Shown here piece after piece: positions 45,811 through 53,795 of a DNA stretch of 64,000 nt. The position numbers were made by a program, and so were the translations under genes. Each line of letters begins with the position of its first letter. Positions within the stretch are counted from its first letter, which is position 1. The notes under the pieces were generated by a model that had not been told where the DNA came from, did not search any database, and saw only the letters and a list, made by a program, of their open reading frames with translations. The stretch is from Nocardiopsis algeriensis (lineage in GTDB: Bacteria; Actinomycetota; Actinomycetes; Streptosporangiales; Streptosporangiaceae): NCBI RefSeq assembly GCF_014203695.1, contig NZ_JACHJO010000009.1:221230-285229 (forward strand), given 5' to 3'.

Positions 45811-47363
45811 CGCTTCCCTCCCGGATCGCTGTTGACAGAGTTGTCCCGGGCGCTGGCTCCTGGCGCGGTGGCGAGGGCCCCTCCGGACATCGAACCGTCC
45901 ACGAAGACCGCTCCGGCGCCCATGTTGATGGTCTGCTGCTTGAAGTCCTCGGTCGCGTAGCCCGCCTCCCGCAGGGCCTCCTCCACGCCCCTGTTGACGC
46001 GGGAGAGGATCGTCCTGACGTAGCGGACGACGTCCGTGGTCTGGAAGTCGGACAGGGTGCCCGACGCGGAGAGCTCGCGGATGCCGGTCCACGGCGGAAA
46101 GGCCCAGCTGTCCGGGTCGAAGCCCTCCTCCGCCTCCTCCGGCACGGGCCTCAGGAGCGCACCGAACCTGCTGTAGGTGGCCAGCCGGGAGGAGATCTCC
46201 CGGTCCACGTCCTTGCCCGCGACCAGCTTCTCCACGGTCCGGCTGTCGCGGCGGAAGCCCTCGTGCAGCGGGGACAGCAGGTAGGGGGAGATCTCCAGGA
46301 GGAACACCCCTCCCTGGGTGTGGACGCGGACGAAGAAGGTGAGCACCACCTGCTCCTCCCAGCCGCCCACCCGGATGCGCAGGAAGTGGCGCCGCAGTTC
46401 GCCCCCTTCGCCGGTGGACCGCCGGAGGTGCTCGGCCACACCGCGGTCGCCGGCGTTGCCCAGCGGGGCGTCGTCGCGGTCGAAGCCGAAGGGCAGGGGC
46501 CCCGGCAGGAAGACGCACTCGCAGAGCTCCAGCTTCCGCAGCCGGTCGAGGCTGTGTGCCTCGGGCGGCTCGGCCAGCGCCTCCAGGCGCGGCCGTACGA
46601 GTTCGAGGATCCGGCGCTCGGTGAGGGGCTCGGGCTCCTTGCCCCTCTTCTTGTCGGGGACGAGCTCCTGGGCGATGACCTGGGTCCTCAGCGCCGTTCC
46701 CGCGCCGGCGAAGGGGACGTCCGGGTCGTAGACGACGACCTGCGAGTACTGCTCCCGCCCGATCCTGTACAGGAGCGGGGACCAGGCCTCGGGAACGCCG
46801 TCCGGGACGATCCCGGTGAAGCTCGTCTCGCTGAGCTCGTCGGCCAGGATGCGCTTGACCTCCTCCCGGTGGGCCACCGCGCTCATCGGCGGCCACAGGA
46901 ACGACATGGCGTTCTGGAGGAACAGCACGGTGTTCTCCCGCCGGTCCTGCCCCACGACATGGGGAGCGGCGCAGGCACCCAGCGCCGCCGCGGCGGCCAG
47001 GCACAGCAGGACGGTCTGAAGCCCGGCGCTCTCGCCGTTCGCGAAGGAGGACACGGCCGAGACGAGGAGGAACAGGATCAGCACGCCCGTGAGAGCGCCG
47101 AGCACCCAGGCGAGCAGGGCCCGGGCCGCGTACTTGCGTTCGAGCTTCCGGGCGCGCAGGCAGTGGGCGACCACCGGGACGGCGTCGAAACCCAGCGAGG
47201 GCGCGACGAACCGCTCGCGTCCGTCGACCAGGAGGGCGATCACCAAGGCGCGGAAGGCCGAATCGAGGTAGGCGCTGACGCACATCTGCCGGGTCACCTC
47301 CGGAGAGGTGCCCCGGGCCGGGGCCGCGGCGAAGGCCGCGCCCGTGGTCGGGGCGTCAGACAT
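45807..47363 (-). CDS. Two-TM protein of the cyclase locus, 518 aa
   Basis: A cytosolic N-terminal region (1-75, with CVSAYLDSAFRALVIALL and an Arg-rich end) precedes two TM helices at about 81-104 and 115-133. A large cytosolic domain (about 140-465) of unknown fold follows. The last 45 residues hold INMGAGAVFVDG and the shared repeat (core SMSGGALA), which repeats in the next protein. Its start overlaps the cyclase stop by eight bases, so both are made together. It is a plausible membrane effector or scaffold controlled by the cyclase, but no catalytic motif is recognised. Confidence 0.72.
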   Translation of the reverse strand: MSDAPTTGAAFAAAPARGTSPEVTRQMCVSAYLDSAFRALVIALLVDGRERFVAPSLGFDAVPVVAHCLRARKLERKYAARALLAWVLGALTGVLILFLLVSAVSSFANGESAGLQTVLLCLAAAAALGACAAPHVVGQDRRENTVLFLQNAMSFLWPPMSAVAHREEVKRILADELSETSFTGIVPDGVPEAWSPLLYRIGREQYSQVVVYDPDVPFAGAGTALRTQVIAQELVPDKKRGKEPEPLTERRILELVRPRLEALAEPPEAHSLDRLRKLELCECVFLPGPLPFGFDRDDAPLGNAGDRGVAEHLRRSTGEGGELRRHFLRIRVGGWEEQVVLTFFVRVHTQGGVFLLEISPYLLSPLHEGFRRDSRTVEKLVAGKDVDREISSRLATYSRFGALLRPVPEEAEEGFDPDSWAFPPWTGIRELSASGTLSDFQTTDVVRYVRTILSRVNRGVEEALREAGYATEDFKQQTINMGAGAVFVDGSMSGGALATAPGASARDNSVNSDPGGKR

Positions 47364-48078
47364 CCCGCACCGCCTCGAAGACGACGGCCCCGCGACGGGC
47401 GGCGGGAGCGGTCGGCGGCACGGGCCCGGCCGAGGGGCGGGGGACGTACAGGCGGGCGGAGGCCCGGTAGCCCTTCGCCGGGTGGCTGACCTCGATCTCG
47501 CGGAAGTGGCGGGGGGTGAGGGGGGTGTAGCCGCCGAGCACCGCGTCCTCGTAGGCCCGGGCGGTCAGTCCGGCCACCACGAACGTGATCTCGGGGTCGC
47601 TCGCGGCCAGTGCCTTCTTGAGGGAGGGTGCGTCCAGCAGGCGGTGGGTCTCGGTCATGGCCGTACCGACCCCGTCACCGAACTCGGCGCCGCCGGTGTC
47701 GGGCAGGGGCCCCACCCCGATCGCCGCGCGTACGCGCAGGTGCAGGGAGCGGTCCCGGTAGGCGACCTCCGGCTGCACGTCGGCGACCGCCTCCTGGAGC
47801 CGGTCCAGCAGGGGGTGGACGAGCAGGGGCAGGTACTCGGAGGGGACCCCGACCACGTAGCCGTCGCCGGTGTGCTGGGGGAACGAGGCGCCCTCCCACA
47901 CCCGTGCGAGGCCGCTGCGGGCGAAGGCCTCGGCGAGCACGTCCTTGACGAGGGTGTTGAGAAACTTCTGGTGACGGGAGGAGGTGCGGGAGAACCCCTC
48001 CACGTCGAGCGCCATCAGAGCGCGAAAGGGCGCCATGAGGATGCTGGCGCGCCGCGCATGGCGTGAAATGTCCGACAT
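47356..48078 (-). CDS. Class III nucleotidyl cyclase-like protein
   Basis: A 240-residue cytosolic protein with the class III cyclase core. The first metal Asp lies in ALDVEGF (Asp 25) and the second in HTGDGYVVG (Asp 72), 47 residues apart as usual. AAIGVGPL corresponds to the beta-strand before the dimer arm. The Asn of the VNxxxR transition-state motif is not conserved (AMTETHRLL), so product and activity are open. It may make cAMP or a cyclic pyrimidine nucleotide, as in Pycsar systems, or be a divergent, non-catalytic signal protein. ATG 48078 has AGGAG 13 bases upstream; an ATG at 48147 is the alternative. Confidence 0.72.
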   Translation of the reverse strand: MSDISRHARRASILMAPFRALMALDVEGFSRTSSRHQKFLNTLVKDVLAEAFARSGLARVWEGASFPQHTGDGYVVGVPSEYLPLLVHPLLDRLQEAVADVQPEVAYRDRSLHLRVRAAIGVGPLPDTGGAEFGDGVGTAMTETHRLLDAPSLKKALAASDPEITFVVAGLTARAYEDAVLGGYTPLTPRHFREIEVSHPAKGYRASARLYVPRPSAGPVPPTAPAARRGAVVFEAVRDV

Positions 48079-48196
48079 TGTTCTGTTCAGGCTCCTGAAG
48101 CAGATGAGGGATGTGCGGCTCTCTCCGCCGCACAGCACCACCTTCATCCGTTTCGGCCCGGCCCTTTGCCCAGAACTGTGGCTTGGAGAATTCTTT

Positions 48197-48952
48197 TTAT
48201 TCGACTATCCGCCGATTGTCACTGTTCGTGCTCGACTCCACCGCTTTCCGCAACCTCTCTTCACTGTGGATCACTATGGACCCACGCTTCGTCGCGATGA
48301 CACCTTCGTCACGCAGCTTCCTGATCTCCCCCTGAACCCACGAGAGCGAACGGCCCACGGCCACCCCCAGCTCGCGCTGCGTCACCAGCAGCTCCCGTGC
48401 GTCGGGGGCCCCGGCGGAGACACCGTGCAGCGGGAAGGAGAGCCGGATCATGGCCTCCCCCAGGCGCTCGCGCGAGGTCAGCGAGGCCGTCTCGGTGCGC
48501 ACCGCCTCGCTCTCCTGCTGCCGGCGCACGACGTGCTCCCACAGGACGCGGTCCAGCCCCATGTCGTGCACGATCCGGCGGAACCGCTCCCCCGACAGCG
48601 CGCGGGTGTGGCAGGGCCCCGTCAGCACACTGACCGTGACCGTGCGCGGCAGGCCCGACAGGGCGGCCATCTCCCCCAGCGCCTCGCCCGGCCCCCGGAC
48701 GGCCACGAGCGACTCGATGCCGTCGCTGCGCAGCAGGGACACCTTGACCGTCCCGTGGGCGAGGAGGTAGACCGTGTCGTCCTCGTCGCCCTGCCGGATG
48801 ATCCGCTCCGATCCCCGGAAGCCCCGGCGGGTACCGGCCTGGAGCAGCCGCTGCCACTGCTCGTCGCTCAGGAGACCGCCGAAGCCCAGTCGCACCGCTT
48901 CCGCACCTCCGCGGACACCCTTTTTCCCGTTGACGGGTGCATTCATCACCAT
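48197..48952 (-). CDS. Crp/Fnr-family cyclic-nucleotide-responsive regulator
   Basis: A 251-residue regulator. The cNMP-binding domain (about 20-130) has the phosphate-binding cassette GEALGEMAALSGLPRTVTV, with the Glu and Arg that contact cyclic nucleotide in CRP. The C-terminal winged helix is LGVAVGRSLSWVQGEIRKLRDEGVI. It lies 118 bases upstream of the cyclase gene on the same strand with no strong terminator between. The likely logic is that the cyclase makes the ligand and this protein reads it. The ATG at 48952 has no clear ribosome site; ATG 48946 is possible. Confidence 0.9.
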   Translation of the reverse strand: MVMNAPVNGKKGVRGGAEAVRLGFGGLLSDEQWQRLLQAGTRRGFRGSERIIRQGDEDDTVYLLAHGTVKVSLLRSDGIESLVAVRGPGEALGEMAALSGLPRTVTVSVLTGPCHTRALSGERFRRIVHDMGLDRVLWEHVVRRQQESEAVRTETASLTSRERLGEAMIRLSFPLHGVSAGAPDARELLVTQRELGVAVGRSLSWVQGEIRKLRDEGVIATKRGSIVIHSEERLRKAVESSTNSDNRRIVE

Positions 48953-49159
48953 GGATTCATGTTCGCGGCCTCATGGCCCCGCGCACCGGGCACTCCGAAG
49001 TGCGTTATGCAAGAGTTGCAGAGGATGCAAAGAGGGAGCGCATACATCCCATGTCGAGGGGGAAGGATAAGTGCCTTGAGAAATGAACAGACAAGCACAC
49101 AGAAAAACAATCCACTCATAAGCCTCTTTTCACCACAAGGACCCCAACGCAGCCGAACA
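48953..49159. other. A/T-rich intergenic segment upstream of the Crp gene
   Basis: This roughly 200-base stretch has long A and T runs (for example AGAAAAACAATCC and AAGCCTCTTTTC) that are rare elsewhere in the window. It probably holds divergent promoters for the Crp gene and the SRPBCC gene. No gene or hairpin is seen. Confidence 0.5.
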
Positions 49160-49591
49160 GTGCGTCCCCGGCGCACCACCAAGCTGCGGTACACGACCCG
49201 CTTCGCGGCACCGCCGGAAGAGGTCTTCGCCCTGTGCGTCAGCCGCTCGGGGTTCGAGGCGGCCATGCCGCCGGGGGTGCGCGTCCACTCCTGGCCGGCT
49301 CCCTTCCGGGAGGGGGCCGCCATGTCCTTCAGCCTGGCGGGGCTGCCCTGGGAGGCGCTCATCGACGCCTACGAGGAGGGGCGCTCCTTCACGGATCTGC
49401 AGACACGCGGGCCGTTCCGCTACTTCAGGCACACCCACCTGTGCGAGCCCGAGAGCGGAGGCACCCGCTACAGCGACCACCTGGAGTTCTCCACGGGGCT
49501 GGGGCCCGCGGGCGACCTCGCCGCGGCCACCGCGATCCGGATCGCCTTCGGCCCCCGCCTGAGCACCATGCGCGCACTCCTCGGCGGCTGA
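49160..49591 (+). CDS. SRPBCC-family (START-like) protein
   Basis: A roughly 143-residue protein of the polyketide-cyclase/START-like fold. It opens LRYTTRFAAPPEEVFAL and has the ligand-groove segments VHSWPAPFREGAAMSF and YRYFRHTHLCEPESGGTRY-like features ending with ALLGG. These proteins bind small hydrophobic ligands. The start is uncertain: GTG 49160 is chosen because it begins just before the conserved TTRF strand; no ribosome site is clear. It is divergent from the Crp gene. Confidence 0.72.
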   Translation: MRPRRTTKLRYTTRFAAPPEEVFALCVSRSGFEAAMPPGVRVHSWPAPFREGAAMSFSLAGLPWEALIDAYEEGRSFTDLQTRGPFRYFRHTHLCEPESGGTRYSDHLEFSTGLGPAGDLAAATAIRIAFGPRLSTMRALLGG

Positions 49592-49700
49592 CCCCCGCCC
49601 GGCCGCAGGAAGGAGCCCGGTTTTCCCGTGCCGTGGGAATCGCCTTCCGTCCGGGCGGGCAGGGACCGGTGGACGGGTTTCTCTCCGGAAGGAGGACGGC

Positions 49701-50093
49701 ATGAAGTACGACGAGTTCCTGAAGGACGTCCAGGAACTGGGGCAGTACGCCGACCGGGACACGGCCGACCAGGTGAGCCGTGCGGTCCTGGCGACGCTGA
49801 CCCCGCGGATGACACCCGAGAACGCCGAGCACCTGGCCGCGCAGCTGCCCGAACCGCTGTCCGACGCGGTGCGGGAGAGCGAGATCGAGGAGCCCGAGTC
49901 GTTCGGGGTCGAGGAGTACCTGCGACGGGTGGCCGCCGCCACCGAGAGCCGGCCGACCACCGCGGAGCTGGACGCCAGCTCGGTGCTCACCGCCGTGGCC
50001 CACCGCATCTCGGGCGGCGAGCTCAACAACGTCCTGAGCCAGCTGCCCTCGGGTTATGCCACCCTGTTCGGCAAACCCGAACTGAGCAACTGA
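49701..50093 (+). CDS. DUF2267-domain protein
   Basis: A 130-residue helical protein with the repeated DUF2267 pattern: YDEFLKDVQELGQYADRDTADQVSRAVLATL and, in the second half, SVLTAVAHRISGGELNNVLSQLPSGYATLF. The molecular function is unknown. GGAAGGAGGAC gives a strong start at ATG 49701. A hairpin terminator follows at once. Confidence 0.92.
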   Translation: MKYDEFLKDVQELGQYADRDTADQVSRAVLATLTPRMTPENAEHLAAQLPEPLSDAVRESEIEEPESFGVEEYLRRVAAATESRPTTAELDASSVLTAVAHRISGGELNNVLSQLPSGYATLFGKPELSN

Positions 50094-50100
50094 GCCCAGC

Positions 50101-50123
50101 GGGGCCGCCACCGAGGCGGCCCC
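50101..50123. terminator. Hairpin terminator after the DUF2267 gene
   Basis: GGGGCCGCC pairs with GGCGGCCCC around a five-base loop, eight bases after the stop. Confidence 0.7.
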
Positions 50124-50210
50124 GCCCGGGCCTCGGAGGAAGGCCCGAAAGCCCTACGCCGTAAGGGATTGTGCGCCCTATCCTGTGCACACGACCAACG
50201 GAAGGCACAC

Positions 50211-51008
50211 ATGTCGCACCCCCCTCATGGCACTCTCAACACCTCCGAACCCCACTCCGCGCGCATCTACAACTACTGGCTCGGCGGCAAGGACAACTAT
50301 CCCGCCGACCGGGCGATGGGCGACCAGATCCTGTCCGTACTGCCGATGATCGGCGAGATGGCCGTCCAGAACCGCGCCTTCCTCAAGCGCACGGTGCGCT
50401 TCCTGGCCGGCGAGCGGGGCATCCGCCAGTTCCTGGACATCGGCACCGGGCTGCCCACCGCGGACAACACCCACGAGGTGGCCCAGGCCACGGCCCCCGA
50501 CTCCCGGATCGTCTACGTCGACCACGACCCGCTGGTCCTGGCCCACGCGCGGGCCCTGCTGACCAGCACCCCCGAGGGCAGGACCGCCTACGTGGACGCG
50601 GACCTGCGCGACCCCGACACCATCCTGCGCAAGGCCGGAGAAACCCTCGACCTCACCCGGCCGGTCGGCCTCACCCTGCTCGGGGTGCTCTTCCACCTCC
50701 CCGACGACGAGGTGTACACCATCGTCCGCAACCTGGTGGACGCCCTCCCCTCCGGCAGCTACGTGGTCATCACGCACTCCACCAACGCCGCCACCGGCGA
50801 GGCCATGGAGGAAGCGGTGCGCCAGTGGAACGCGGCCTCGTCCGTCCCCATCAACCTGCGTACCCCCGAGCAGATCGAGCGCTTCTTCGAGGGACTGGAG
50901 CTGGTCGACCCCGGCCTGGTGTCGATCCCGCTGTGGCGGCCCGACCCGGTCGATGTCGGTGAGCCGCAGGTGATGGACGAGTTCGGCGCGGTCGCCCGCA
51001 AGCCCTGA
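50211..51008 (+). CDS. SAM-dependent methyltransferase, DUF574 family
   Basis: A 265-residue protein of the S-adenosyl methyltransferase DUF574 family, which is expanded in Streptomyces and allies. The family signature SARIYNYWLGGKDNYPADR is at residues 17-35, motif I FLDIGTGLPT near 80 and motif II VYVDHDPLVLAHARALL near 105. Targets are unknown for the family. GGAAGG precedes the ATG. A short intergenic segment with no operator precedes it. Confidence 0.93.
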   Translation: MSHPPHGTLNTSEPHSARIYNYWLGGKDNYPADRAMGDQILSVLPMIGEMAVQNRAFLKRTVRFLAGERGIRQFLDIGTGLPTADNTHEVAQATAPDSRIVYVDHDPLVLAHARALLTSTPEGRTAYVDADLRDPDTILRKAGETLDLTRPVGLTLLGVLFHLPDDEVYTIVRNLVDALPSGSYVVITHSTNAATGEAMEEAVRQWNAASSVPINLRTPEQIERFFEGLELVDPGLVSIPLWRPDPVDVGEPQVMDEFGAVARKP

Positions 51009-51042
51009 CCTCCCACCGGCCCGGTGACCGCACCGGGCTGGC

Positions 51043-51240
51043 TCATCCCCTGTCGATCCTGCCGGCGGTGCGCCGCAGGAGTGCGGCCACCGCGACGGCG
51101 GTCACCAGCAACCCTCCGGACATCAGTGCCCACGTTCCGAGCGGGCCCGAGGTGTACCCGGGAAGCGCCAGGGCCATGACAGCACCGATGCCCTTGACCA
51201 CCAGCAGCGCCTCCACCTTGCTCGCCGCCGGGGCGGTCAT
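51043..51240 (-). CDS. Small two-TM membrane protein, 65 aa
   Basis: Two hydrophobic helices (about residues 10-28 and 37-55, VVKGIGAVMALALPG and MSGGLLVTAVAVAAL) and a basic C terminus RRTAGRIDRG. It converges on the methyltransferase gene. ATG 51240 is chosen; TTG 51255 is an alternative. No family recognised. Confidence 0.55.
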   Translation of the reverse strand: MTAPAASKVEALLVVKGIGAVMALALPGYTSGPLGTWALMSGGLLVTAVAVAALLRRTAGRIDRG

Positions 51241-51314
51241 CCCCGTCAGCGGCAAAGGCGCAGAAGGTTGCGCTCACCGGCGCCCCTGTACCACGCGCGC
51301 AGCGCTCCAGCAGA

Positions 51315-52787
51315 TCAGCTGTCCCGGCAGTCGGACGAGCACAGGGCCAGCGGGCGTATCGCCAGTACAGAGCCGTCCCGTCGCAGGGAGACAGGACCTC
51401 CCCACTTCTCGTCCCACCAGACCCTGTCGGGCCACTCCGACCTTCGGGCGTAGACCTCTCTGCGGTACTGCTCGACTTCGCCCTGTCCCACAAGGTTGAA
51501 AAAGCTCTCTGCCACTCCGGAGAAGACTTCCACCCGCTCTCTGTTCGAGCGGAAGATGTGCTCCGTACCGACGAACTTGGTGCCGAGGAACTTCCACTCG
51601 ACATCTCGAACGCTGCCCGTGGCCGCGTGGACGAAGGCGGAGAAGTACCTGCTCCCCTGCCGCTCGGTCAGATACTGGGAGGCCGCCTTGCCGTCGCCCG
51701 AGAAGGCCGCCGCCTCGGCTGCGGCCGTGTGCGCCAGCACGCGCTGGAACCATTCCGTGTCCTTCGGCCTGATGTGGAAGCCGGGCAGACTCTCCGCAGG
51801 TTCGCCGTCTGCGGTCGGCGGGTGGATGAACGGAATGTTGTTGCGCTGTTCGACCCTCTGGTCCAGGTTCCCACTCAGAGGGCCCAGTCGGCCTCCCGTG
51901 CCGGGAGCCTGCACGGCGTGGACGGTGAGCGGCCGCTTCGTGTTCAGCTCTGTACTGAACATCAGACACGGCGTCAGGTTCCACGGTCCGATATGCACCG
52001 ACTCCACTCGAGCGGTTCCGGCAGCCAGCTGCTGGTGCGACCGGGCGGCGTTGCCGTGGTTGCCACGGCAGTCGACCGGAAGGACCAGAGACGGTTCCCC
52101 GGGCTTCCAGGCCTCGACGAAGTACAGGGGGCGGTGCTGGTATCCCGACCTGGGCCCCTTGTCCCCACTGGTCAATGCCCACCCCGCCCGTAGCGCGGTA
52201 TCTGCATGGACGATCGACACCATGTGATCCGGCTTGCGCCGGCGCATGATGTGCTCGGCCAGGGCGAGCCCGAATCCGATGCCCAGCTCTTCGGACTGGA
52301 TCCTCTTGTACGACGCGGCAGCTATGCCCCGCGCCTCCGCCGAGAGCCTCATGTGGCCTCGCAGTCCCTTGCCCTCGTCGGTCAGGGCATGACTGTACTT
52401 GAGGCTTCCCCAGTGCTCGGCCAGGCCGCGTGCCGACCCGCGCCGTGTGAGCGTGAGTGCTCTGGCCAGCGTGTGCAGGATGTCCCATGGGGTCAGCTGC
52501 AGATCATCGGCCCCTTCGAGGATCGGGGACAGCTTCGGCTTCCGCCGCAGCGGTCCTGCCTTCCCCAGCTTCTCCTCTCGTCTCCTGTCGTCCTTCGCTG
52601 CCGCCGACTCCACCTCTCCGACCAGCTCCGAATTCGATCGGACCGACACATTCGTCGTCTGGACGAGACCGTTCAACACATCTGCCAATGGCGCCAAGAT
52701 GTTCCCATCAGAAGCCGAGGAGATTTGCACACCGCAGCGGCAAGTATGCGGCGGATATTTCCTTGCCGCAAGGCGAAAGTACTCCAA
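51315..52787 (-). CDS. Hypothetical protein next to the tRNA-Pro island, 490 aa
   Basis: A large single reading frame with no family I recognise. A charged N-terminal region (1-90) precedes a central part with SEELGIGFGLALAEHI, HADTALRAGWAL, RPLYFVEAWKPGE and VDCRGNHG, which may be a nuclease-like or ligand core. The C-terminal part is Trp-rich (EWKFLG, RVWWDEKWGG). Base composition is less GC-rich than the neighbourhood. The TTG start is uncertain and has no ribosome site; GTG 52733 is an alternative, and the true 5' end may be lost. It lies 3' of a tRNA and an IS relic, which suggests acquired DNA. Confidence 0.6.
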   Translation of the reverse strand: MEYFRLAARKYPPHTCRCGVQISSASDGNILAPLADVLNGLVQTTNVSVRSNSELVGEVESAAAKDDRRREEKLGKAGPLRRKPKLSPILEGADDLQLTPWDILHTLARALTLTRRGSARGLAEHWGSLKYSHALTDEGKGLRGHMRLSAEARGIAAASYKRIQSEELGIGFGLALAEHIMRRRKPDHMVSIVHADTALRAGWALTSGDKGPRSGYQHRPLYFVEAWKPGEPSLVLPVDCRGNHGNAARSHQQLAAGTARVESVHIGPWNLTPCLMFSTELNTKRPLTVHAVQAPGTGGRLGPLSGNLDQRVEQRNNIPFIHPPTADGEPAESLPGFHIRPKDTEWFQRVLAHTAAAEAAAFSGDGKAASQYLTERQGSRYFSAFVHAATGSVRDVEWKFLGTKFVGTEHIFRSNRERVEVFSGVAESFFNLVGQGEVEQYRREVYARRSEWPDRVWWDEKWGGPVSLRRDGSVLAIRPLALCSSDCRDS

Positions 52788-53323
52788 AAATATGCTTAGC
52801 GGCCTTCCAATAAAACGACATCCTCCCGGGAAACCCGACCCCGGAGGAGCAAGGAGGCGGATCGATCACCCTGCTCTGAGAACCGAAAATCCACGAGGAA
52901 GCCCGCACACGCCTCACACCTCGACCGTGCTGCAAAACAACCACACTGGGCACGTCTGCAGCACCATCCCCGTGACAAACAGAAGCCTCTTCGCACCCAG
53001 CCCAAACAAAAACCCCGCAACACCCCGGGCCCACGACAATGTTCGATCCGAACCGCAGTGGTGCTCATACTGCCTGGAATGCAGTCATGATGTGGACGCA
53101 GGAGTGAGTGCAGGCGCAGGCGTGGCCGAAGGTTTCCCGTCGCTCCCACCCCGGCCAACGGCATTTCTTCGCGTGATCTTGTACCTGCGGTCACTTTGGC
53201 CGGCTAAGGGACGGCAGGAAGGTGGGGTGGATTTGGTTCCAGGTGCAATATCACGGGGAATGAAACGTAGCCGGGGGCCGGACCCTGGAGTTCTCGTGCT
53301 TGGCTCTCTACAGCACGGTCCCC
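52788..53323. other. Gene-poor segment with lower GC
   Basis: About 540 bases without a supportable gene. Several A-rich tracts (AAACCGACACAT-like, AACAAAAACCCCGC) break the usual codon bias in all frames. It probably represents decayed mobile DNA between the orphan gene and the ISAs1 relic. Confidence 0.5.
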
Positions 53324-53542
53324 GGTGATGCCGTGGAGCTTGAAAGTTTTACCCGGGTCGGTGTGGGTTCTGGGCCCTGACTCGAGACTCTTCCACCCCG
53401 CGGCAGCCGGCGCCTGGCGAACGATGCCGGTCACACACCCCGGCACGCGCGGAGCCGCCCCGGTGAGGGTGCGGCACGCGCCCTCGCAAAAGGTCACACC
53501 CCGCGCGTAGTGCACCCGGTTCTCCGCCATCCAGTGCATGCG
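53324..53542 (-). pseudogene. ISAs1-type transposase C-terminal relic
   Basis: About 73 residues match the end of ISAs1 (DDE) transposases in order: HWMAENRVHYARGVTF (family has HW..E...H..RDVTFGED), RTLTGAAPRV, and then GKTFKLHGIT (family RPLKLLGI). Normal catalytic-domain sequence is missing upstream, and acidic positions such as GED have become CEG. It is a decayed fragment, not an active element. Confidence 0.72.
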
Positions 53543-53644
53543 GGCATGGGCCGCCGGCTCCGCCCCACCCCGACCGATCTCCACCGGAGACGCAGAAAAG
53601 GGCCCGCCTGACGGCGAACCCTTCACCAACCTGCTACTTCTCTG

Positions 53645-53718
53645 TCGGGACGGCGGGATTTGAACCCACGACCCCTTGACCCCCAGTCAAGTGCGCTGCC
53701 AAACTGCGCTACGTCCCG
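53645..53718 (-). tRNA. tRNA-Pro (GGG anticodon)
   Basis: A 74-base cloverleaf on the minus strand: acceptor arm CGGGACG/CGTCCCG with discriminator A, D-arm GCGCAGTTTGGCAGCGC, anticodon stem CTTGA/TCAAG around loop CTGGGGG giving anticodon GGG, and T-arm GTGGGTTCAAATCCCGC. CCA is not encoded. The 3' end faces the low-GC orphan segment, a common integration side. Confidence 0.95.
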
Positions 53719-53795
53719 TGTGCTGCGCGGCGCCCCGCGCCGCCAACAGGTGAAACTGTATCGCACTTTTTGCGGTGCTCGCACAGCACATGCCC

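Noticed and set aside
48079..48196. A CRP-type palindrome between the Crp and cyclase genes
   Set aside because: No convincing TGTGA-N6-TCACA match was found in this 118-base gap, although the A/T-rich part could still hold a promoter.
48197..49159. Plus-strand reading through the Crp gene into the SRPBCC gene (open from 47984)
   Set aside because: Upstream of 49160 it is antisense to the Crp and cyclase genes with no family sequence; only the SRPBCC part is real.
53204..53629. The whole 141-residue minus-strand frame as an intact gene
   Set aside because: Only its middle part matches ISAs1 transposases; the flanks have no family sequence, so it is treated as a relic.
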